From NCBI GenBank assembly GCA_006384855.1, contig VCJN01000223.1, forward strand, positions 97,589 through 161,588: a DNA stretch of 64,000 bases, read 5' to 3'. Origin of the DNA: Tetraselmis striata (lineage: Eukaryota; Chlorophyta; Chlorodendrophyceae; Chlorodendrales; Chlorodendraceae). Every line of letters begins with the position of its first letter. Within the stretch, counting starts at the first letter, position 1. The position numbers and the translations under genes are program-made. The notes beneath the pieces were generated by a model. That model searched no databases. It was not told the DNA's origin and saw nothing but the letters and a program-made list of their open reading frames with translations. This document shows, piece after piece, positions 58,555 through 64,000 of the stretch.

Positions 58555-61500
58555 TCACTCTGGAGTGCACACACCCGCTGGCGACGCTGCCGCCCCATCA
58601 GTAGCTGAGATCCGAACTCGCTCCTGCGCCGGGCTGCCCTGTGCGCCGGGACGTTGAGGCGCCCCGGCGCCGCTGCGGCGCACGTCCCTCAGGTTCCGCA
58701 GGTTTGTCGACGCCGCCACTGTGGCCGGGTGCGCGCCGCCCAGCGCTGCCTGATAGACGGCGAGCGCCGCCTCACAGAGCTGCTCCGCCTCGTCCATCTG
58801 CTGCCGCGCAAAGAGCAGCGCGGCGAGGTTGGCCATGGCTGCCGCGGTGTGGAGGTGGTCCGGCCCCAACAGCCGGCGGTAAAGCCCCATGCCCTCGCGA
58901 TACAGCACCTCCGCCTCCTCCAGCTTCCCCAGCTGGTGCAGGACGGCGCCCAGGCTGATGGCGTAGGTGGGCAGGTCCTCGCTGTCAGGCCCCAGGCTCT
59001 GCCTGGCGGCAGCAAGCGCCTCCCGCATGAGCTGCTCCACCTCCTCCAGCTTCCCCTGCGCCCTCAGGACAGTCGCCAGCCGGTGCATGTGAGCCACGGT
59101 TTCTTCGCTGCTGCCGCCCTGCGCCGCCTGCTTTGCCGCCAGCACCCGCCGCAGCACCGGCTCGGCCTCACTCATGTGGCCCTGCGCCTCCAGCAGGTCC
59201 GCCAGGTTGCCGTACGACTCCAGCGTGGCGGGGTGCTCCTCGCCGAGCGCGCCCTCATTCAGCCGGACGGATTCCCGGACGAGCGGCTCCGCATCCGCCA
59301 GCCGCTGCCGCGCCAGCAGGACCGCAGACAGTTTGTTGAGGGAGCGGGCCGTGTTGATGGCGTTGTCGCCTGGCACCGCCCGGTCCGCAGCCAGGGCCTG
59401 CCGGCACAGCTCCTCCGCCTCCTCCAGCCCGCCGCGGCTGTACAGGAGGAGGCCGAGGCTGCGCCGCGCGGCGGCCACGTTGGGGTGTGCCTCGCCCAGC
59501 GCGTCAAGCGACACCGACAGCTCCGCGCGGTACATGTCCTCCGCCTCCTGCAGCCGCCCTTGCCGGTACAGCAGCGCCGCCAGGCTCCCCATGGTCGTCG
59601 CCCGGCTGTGGTGCCTCTCCCCCAGCGTCGCCTCCTGCATGCTCAGCGCCTGCCGGTGCAGCCCCTCCGCCTCCGCCAGCCTGCCCTGGTTCTCCAGGAG
59701 CACGGCCAGGTTGGTGAGCGACACGGCTGTGATGGGGTGCTCGCCCAGCGTCTGCTGCCGCGCCGCGAGCGCCTGGCGGCACAGCGCCTCCGCTTCCGGC
59801 AGCCTCCCCTGCGCGTGATGCACGCTCGCCAAGTTGTTCAGCGCGCTCGCGACGTCCAGGGCGCTCACCGGCTGCGCCGCCCGCCGCAGCGCCAGGGCCT
59901 CCAGGAGCATGCGCTCTGCCTCTGCCAGCTCCCCCGTGTCCACCAGGACCGCCGCCAGGTTCTGCATGAGCGCGGGCGCGCTGGCGCGCGCGGCGCCGGG
60001 CGTCTGCCGGCTCAGCGCCACCCCGGCCTCCAGCAGCGCCCGCGCCTCCTGCAACTTGCCCTGCTCCCTCAGCGTGTCGCCCAGCGCGCCCACGCTGTTG
60101 AGGGTACCCTCCGCGGCCTCGCCCTGCACCGTTCCGTACAGCGACACCGCCTCGCGCTGCAACCCCTCTGCCGCGTCCAGGTGCCCCCCGTCCGCCAGCA
60201 CCAGCCCCGCCACGGCCGACATGTGCGCGCGCTCCGCGCTGCCGGCTGGGAAACGGTCCACCATGGACCGTAGGGCGTTGGCAAAGGCCGTCTTGAGCGT
60301 GAGGTTGAACGGCTGAAAGCCAAAGGAGGCGTCGATGTCCTCCAGGATGCGGTCTCGGTCGGACTGGTGGTACGCCTCCGCCTTGCGCACGTCCACCCCA
60401 AACATGACGCTCGACAGTGCCGAGGCGTCCCCCGTATCCAGCGAGTACGGCAGAAGCTCCAGCTTGCCGTGCCCGCCGCCGCCGGCAGGTTTCGCCACCG
60501 CCGCGGCGTGCATCTCCAGGAGGCACCAGGCGCGCGTGAAGCACACGCCCGCGCGGTCCACCACCACCAGCGTGCGCTCCATGGCCCGCACCGCGCCCTG
60601 GAGGTCCTCCAGGTCGCAGAGCAGCTGCTGCGCGGCTGCCGCGCTGGTGTCCTGGTGCTGGCACATCACAAAGATGTCCAGCCAGACGCCGGCGTGCTCT
60701 TCCCCGGCGTGCCGCGCCTGCAGAGTCACGGGGGATTACGCATATATCATGAGGCACGTGATGTTGGTGTCTCACATTCACATCAGGGCTTGTATAGGGA
60801 CATATATGGGCATATTTAGGGACATAGCGACATATGTAGACATGTATAGGGACATATATAGGACACATCTACCGACATATATAAACATGTGTAGGGACAG
60901 GTACAGGCGTAGGGACACATGGGCATTCGGACACAAATTGGCATGTTGACACACGTGTAAATATGTAGGGACAGATATTGGCACATGTAGGACATAAAGA
61001 TACTCGGCGCATCATATCAATATACATCAAAAGTTTTGATTCAATGAAGTGATAAGTCTTGAATGAATGGCTTGATCAAGACTGAAGTAGTTCGCTACTA
61101 CGATTATATTTCAATTGCCCTATATTTGTTTCTTATGAAACACATCCCTACTGGTACGCATATAATTATTGCATCGGGAACGCCCTAATATATAAATATC
61201 ACGTACCAGGTATGCTGCGGTAAATTATTAATATCGCCCCCCCCCCCCCCCCCCGGGACAGACCGGCAGGCACTTCACGAGGTCCGCAAAGGGGCAGTTC
61301 CAAGAGTGAGAGATGAAGGACACCGGCGGCACGGTCTCGACGCCACACAACTGCGCGTAGGCGCAGCGGTTTAGCAGGGTGTCGCGCTTGATGACCTCGT
61401 CCACCAGCTCCTTCGTCGTGAACTGCGGCTTGCCGGGGAAGGACGCCCGCGCCCAGGCCAGGAAGGTCGCCAGCCACCGCACCGACACGCCGCGCAGAGA

Positions 61501-61719
61501 CAGCGCCGGCTGCTTGCTGACGGGGCCGTCGGCTAGAAATGGGGGCCGGGGCTCGTGTACAGCGGCGGCGAGGGATGCCGCGTGCTGACGTGACTCAGCA
61601 GGCTGCGGTGCTGGGGCCAGCTCATCCGGCGGCGCGCACGGCTGTTGGCCATCGGCAGGTTTGTCGGGGGCGCCCAGCTCGTGGCGCGCAGCTGGCAGCG
61701 CCGACTGCGCGCAGCCCAT
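58555..61719 (-). CDS. TIR-like plus tetratricopeptide-repeat protein, predicted N-myristoylated
   Basis: Exons 61264-61719 and 58555-60717 join in phase for 872 residues. The start MGCAQSALPA has Gly2 and Cys3, a classic N-myristoylation and palmitoylation signature, so plasma-membrane attachment is likely. Residues 74-220 contain SFISHSW (134-140), VWLDIFVMCQHQ (from 163), a strand TLVVVDRAGV and RAWCLLEM (from 214), matching the order of landmarks in TIR domains; this architecture occurs in algal 'kinesin light chain-like' TPR proteins. Residues about 330-840 carry around eleven 42-residue TPR units of kinesin-light-chain type (for example NLAVLLENQGRLAEAEGLHR). The C-terminus is Gly/Ala/Pro-rich and disordered. 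The donor is GTCTGT followed by a C run, hence weak; GTGAAG twelve bases upstream is an alternative. TIR enzymatic activity is not shown: the catalytic Glu cannot be assigned without structure. A signalling or immune-like receptor role is inference. Confidence 0.85.
60718..61263 (-). other. Intron of the TIR-TPR gene with AGGGACATAT repeats
   Basis: From about 60785 to 60995 the plus strand carries roughly ten irregular repeats of AGGGACATAT or GGACATATA type. A C run on the plus strand (61237-61254) lies just after the donor in transcript sense, where it is G, so the orientation here is the reverse of most introns. Confidence 0.65.
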
Positions 61720-62274
61720 CGCGCAGCTCGGGCGATGGCATCCGGCGGGCGGCAGCTCCACCTCGTCGACTGGCGCACCCTAGCGACGTGTCGCCCAGTG
61801 GACGACGTCCGTGCCGCGGCTTATTCCTGGTAGAGTTTGGTTCTGCTGGAATTCATTTACTCTGCTACGAATAATACCCTCATCCATATCCCTCACCCGC
61901 CTCGGCGAGCGGGTTGCGGGCCGCTTTTAGGCGGCTTGCTGTGTTGACCTTTTTGTACTGCTATTAGCGGTGGATCTGGTACTGGCATTTTTGTAATTCA
62001 CACCAATACCCGTACGGCGGATGGTCGCTAGTTGCCGGCCGTCGGATCGACGGAGCTCCTTGTGGCACCTCGTCTACTTGTGGCACCGCAGGCGTAGCGG
62101 GCGCGCAACTAGGGCGCACAACACAGCGGCAAACACCCGCCGTGCCGTGCTGGTACCGCCTTCTCGTCCCTGCGAGGAGAGAGAGGCGGCCTTTTTCATA
62201 ACGCAAGGGCGCGCACCCTCACCCCATCGGCGGTGATCCGACAGGTGAAGCGGAGGCACGCACAGGTGGCAGCC
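61720..62274. promoter_or_regulatory. Divergent upstream region of the TIR-TPR and hyccin genes
   Basis: Start codons at 61719 (minus) and 62275 (plus) leave 555 bp in which both promoters must lie. No definite core promoter element is visible. Both strands contain GC-rich frames without family resemblance. Confidence 0.4.
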
Positions 62275-63394
62275 ATGTCGGATAATGCTGGCGGTGACAA
62301 GGCAGCAGCCGCGCTGGCCGGCAAGCAGGTGGCGCTGGAGGTACGGGTGCTTCCGGCCTGCCATCCCACGGCAGCAGGGCATCTAACAGCTATACAATCA
62401 TAGCACTAGCTCCAGGGGACAGGTCAAGCATGATGCCATCCAGGATCCAACCGTGCTGGTGATGGTGGCATGGCTTCGATGTTTCTCATGCTGATCGCCA
62501 TAGTCCGTACAAGTTCCTCTGCCACACGGCAGCAGGGAAACTTGTTTGAAAAAAACTCTTAGGGCCATGCTTGCAAACCTGGGTGGGATGCATGGACCCC
62601 CTTCATTGACCAGCCTCATGAACAAACCTGATCGGAGGCTGCTCGTAACACCCATACCGGCGGAAAGACCCTCTCCCTCCCTCTCCCTCTCCCTCTTACT
62701 CCGCCCCCCTCTCTCAGTCACGGGTAATGATCACTTCCTCCGATGTTCATACACTTTCAGACCACACACTGACACCACATGCCGCGCGATGCCCCGCAAA
62801 GGATTCACTGCACAACAGCAGCACAGCAGAGACCGCCGAGCACCCCGCCCCCCCCCCCCCCCCCCCCCCCCGCCTCTACCCTCCTCCCCCCTGCCCTATG
62901 AACCCTAGGATTCAGCCGACCCCTGGCGGCCCGCTCGCCTGCGCTCAGTGGCTACCATGCGCGCCTGCAGGCGGCGCTCTCCGCTGGGCGGGACCTGCCG
63001 CAGGACCCCCAGCTGGTGGAGGACCTGCGGCAGCACATCAAGGTGGCCCTCCCTGCCCATCCCGCAGCCCCACTGTTGCCCTGCCTGCACCCGCGGTGCG
63101 GCGATCGCTGCAAATCGGTGGGCAGTGCCTCCTGTGACGCGAGCTTGGATGCATGAGGAGCACTGCGGACTTGGAAGGGGGCGGGGGGGGGGGGAAGGCA
63201 AGGTGGCGGTGCGTGGCTGCCTCTGCGCCTGACCCTGACTATGCCCCTGCCCCAGGGCAAGCTTTTTGGGCAGGAAGCAGACCCCGTCTGCAAGTGGTTC
63301 TTCGAGTGGTGCCCCCCCCCCCCCCCCTCTCATCTCCGCCCTACCGCACGCGCTGCCCCCCCCCCCCCCCCCTTCTCGCCCCCCTCTCTCTCTC

Positions 63395-63441
<47 letters not shown>

Positions 63442-63901
63442 GGGCTGCCGAGAGCATTACAGCCAGGGATGCATACCCGTGCTTGTACAATGCATGGGCA
63501 AGCGGATATCAAGAGAATCACCGGCTCGATGTGAATCAGCCCAATCCGACGATCTGTTCATACAACACAGCCACCTGCCTGGGGACAGAGGCTGAGCAGC
63601 CGCGCTCTCCCTTGCCTTGGCTCGGCAGGTACCAGTCAGACATCGAGGCAAAGCAGCAGTTTGTGGCGCAGTTCCTCCCCGAGGTGACCCCCCTTTCCCC
63701 CACTCACCGCTGCCTCCTTAATCCCTCAGCAAGCCTCGACAGCACCCACATGCCCAAACTGATCTCCAAACCGCAGCCGCTCACCCCCCTTCCCCCCCCC
63801 CCCCCCCCCCCCCGGGCCAGGTAGCGAGCCTCTTCCTGCTGCGCCCGCCCACTGCGCCTGCCCTGCCGGGCCTCAACGCGCTGATGGTGGAGGTGTATGA
63901 G
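62275..63901 (+). CDS. Hyccin (FAM126) family protein, 5' part
   Basis: Hyccin is a subunit of the plasma-membrane phosphatidylinositol 4-kinase complex with TTC7 and EFR3-type partners. Five exons join in phase: 62275-62340, 62971-63042, 63256-63308, 63629-63683 and 63821-63901, giving 109 residues before the donor GTGAGG at 63902; the gene continues out of the window. The start is MSDNAGGDKAAAALAG. The diagnostic part is DPVCKWFFEWYQSD, spanning a splice, followed by QQFVAQFLPEVASLFLL and LNALMVEVYE, which match the family's 'PVC..LFEFY', 'LQFLPELIW' and 'LLLGIYN' blocks in order and spacing. Introns open with GT and quickly run into C homopolymers (for example 63309-63326), and the last acceptor follows a C run (63791-63813). 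Short exons and the partial gene limit certainty about its full length. Confidence 0.8.
63377..63440. repeat. CT dinucleotide repeat in a hyccin intron
   Basis: A nearly pure (CT)n tract with a few CC and TT breaks, next to C runs at 63311-63327 and 63358-63372, within intron 63309-63628. Confidence 0.9.
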
Positions 63902-64000
63902 GTGAGGCGGACGGGTGGCTGGAGGAAGTTTGACCCTACTGCAGCACTCCCTTTTACTTGCGTTTTCAAGAGGGCGGCTTGGGATTCTCAGGTTTTATGG

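Noticed and set aside
58654..60273. Long plus-strand frame of 539 codons
   Set aside because: It is antisense to the TPR array and rich in Arg, Gln, His and Leu, as expected from the complement of GC-rich repeats; the minus strand has clear TPR consensus.

Overview
The window is nuclear DNA from a eukaryote. Genes are split by GT-AG introns, the exons are GC-rich, and the introns and spacers are full of repeats. The protein set points to a green alga: a receptor-like protein with a PstS-type phosphate-binding ectodomain, a hyccin-family protein, condensin SMC2, pirin, and TIR-like plus tetratricopeptide proteins. No species is assigned. Degenerate TTTAGGG-type telomere-like stretches agree with a plant or algal lineage.

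Layout. 0.2-5.1 kb (minus): five exons of a PstS-like ectodomain joined to a transmembrane segment; both gene ends are missing. 5.6-11.7 kb: a microsatellite, then four tandem copies of a 1.35 kb terminal-inverted-repeat (TIR) element. 11.7-12.4 kb: an AT-rich 250 bp tandem repeat. 12.5-14.1 kb: a weak plus-strand coding region. 14.2-19.9 kb (minus): SMC2, rebuilt as 16 exons and 1197 residues but carrying two single-base frameshifts. 21.0-28.6 kb: more copies of the 1.35 kb element in gene-poor DNA. 29.7-30.9 kb (plus): a two-exon protein with a signal-anchor and a glycosyltransferase-like look. 31.7-33.4 kb (minus): pirin. 36.4-51.3 kb (minus): a 14-exon, 1138-residue coiled-coil protein with repeat-swollen introns. 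53.0-54.0 kb (plus): a Ser-rich protein of unknown function. 54.6-56.6 kb (minus): a broken helical coding region. 57.2-58.4 kb (plus) and 58.6-61.7 kb (minus): two convergent genes sharing a TIR-like domain, one of them with a long TPR array. 62.3-63.9 kb (plus): the 5' part of a hyccin gene running off the window.

The genes do not form an operon or pathway; this is an ordinary eukaryotic neighbourhood. SMC2 (condensin), hyccin (PI4-kinase complex) and pirin are housekeeping-type genes. The PstS-like receptor and the TIR-TPR pair are the accessory, sensing-type genes and the best candidates for undescribed biology. Three features run through the window: a TIR element family flanked by TA, long C homopolymers on the sense strand close to splice sites, and a dispersed motif of about 70 bp. 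Exon borders are my own splice-site readings, supported by reading frame continuity and family resemblance, not by transcripts.
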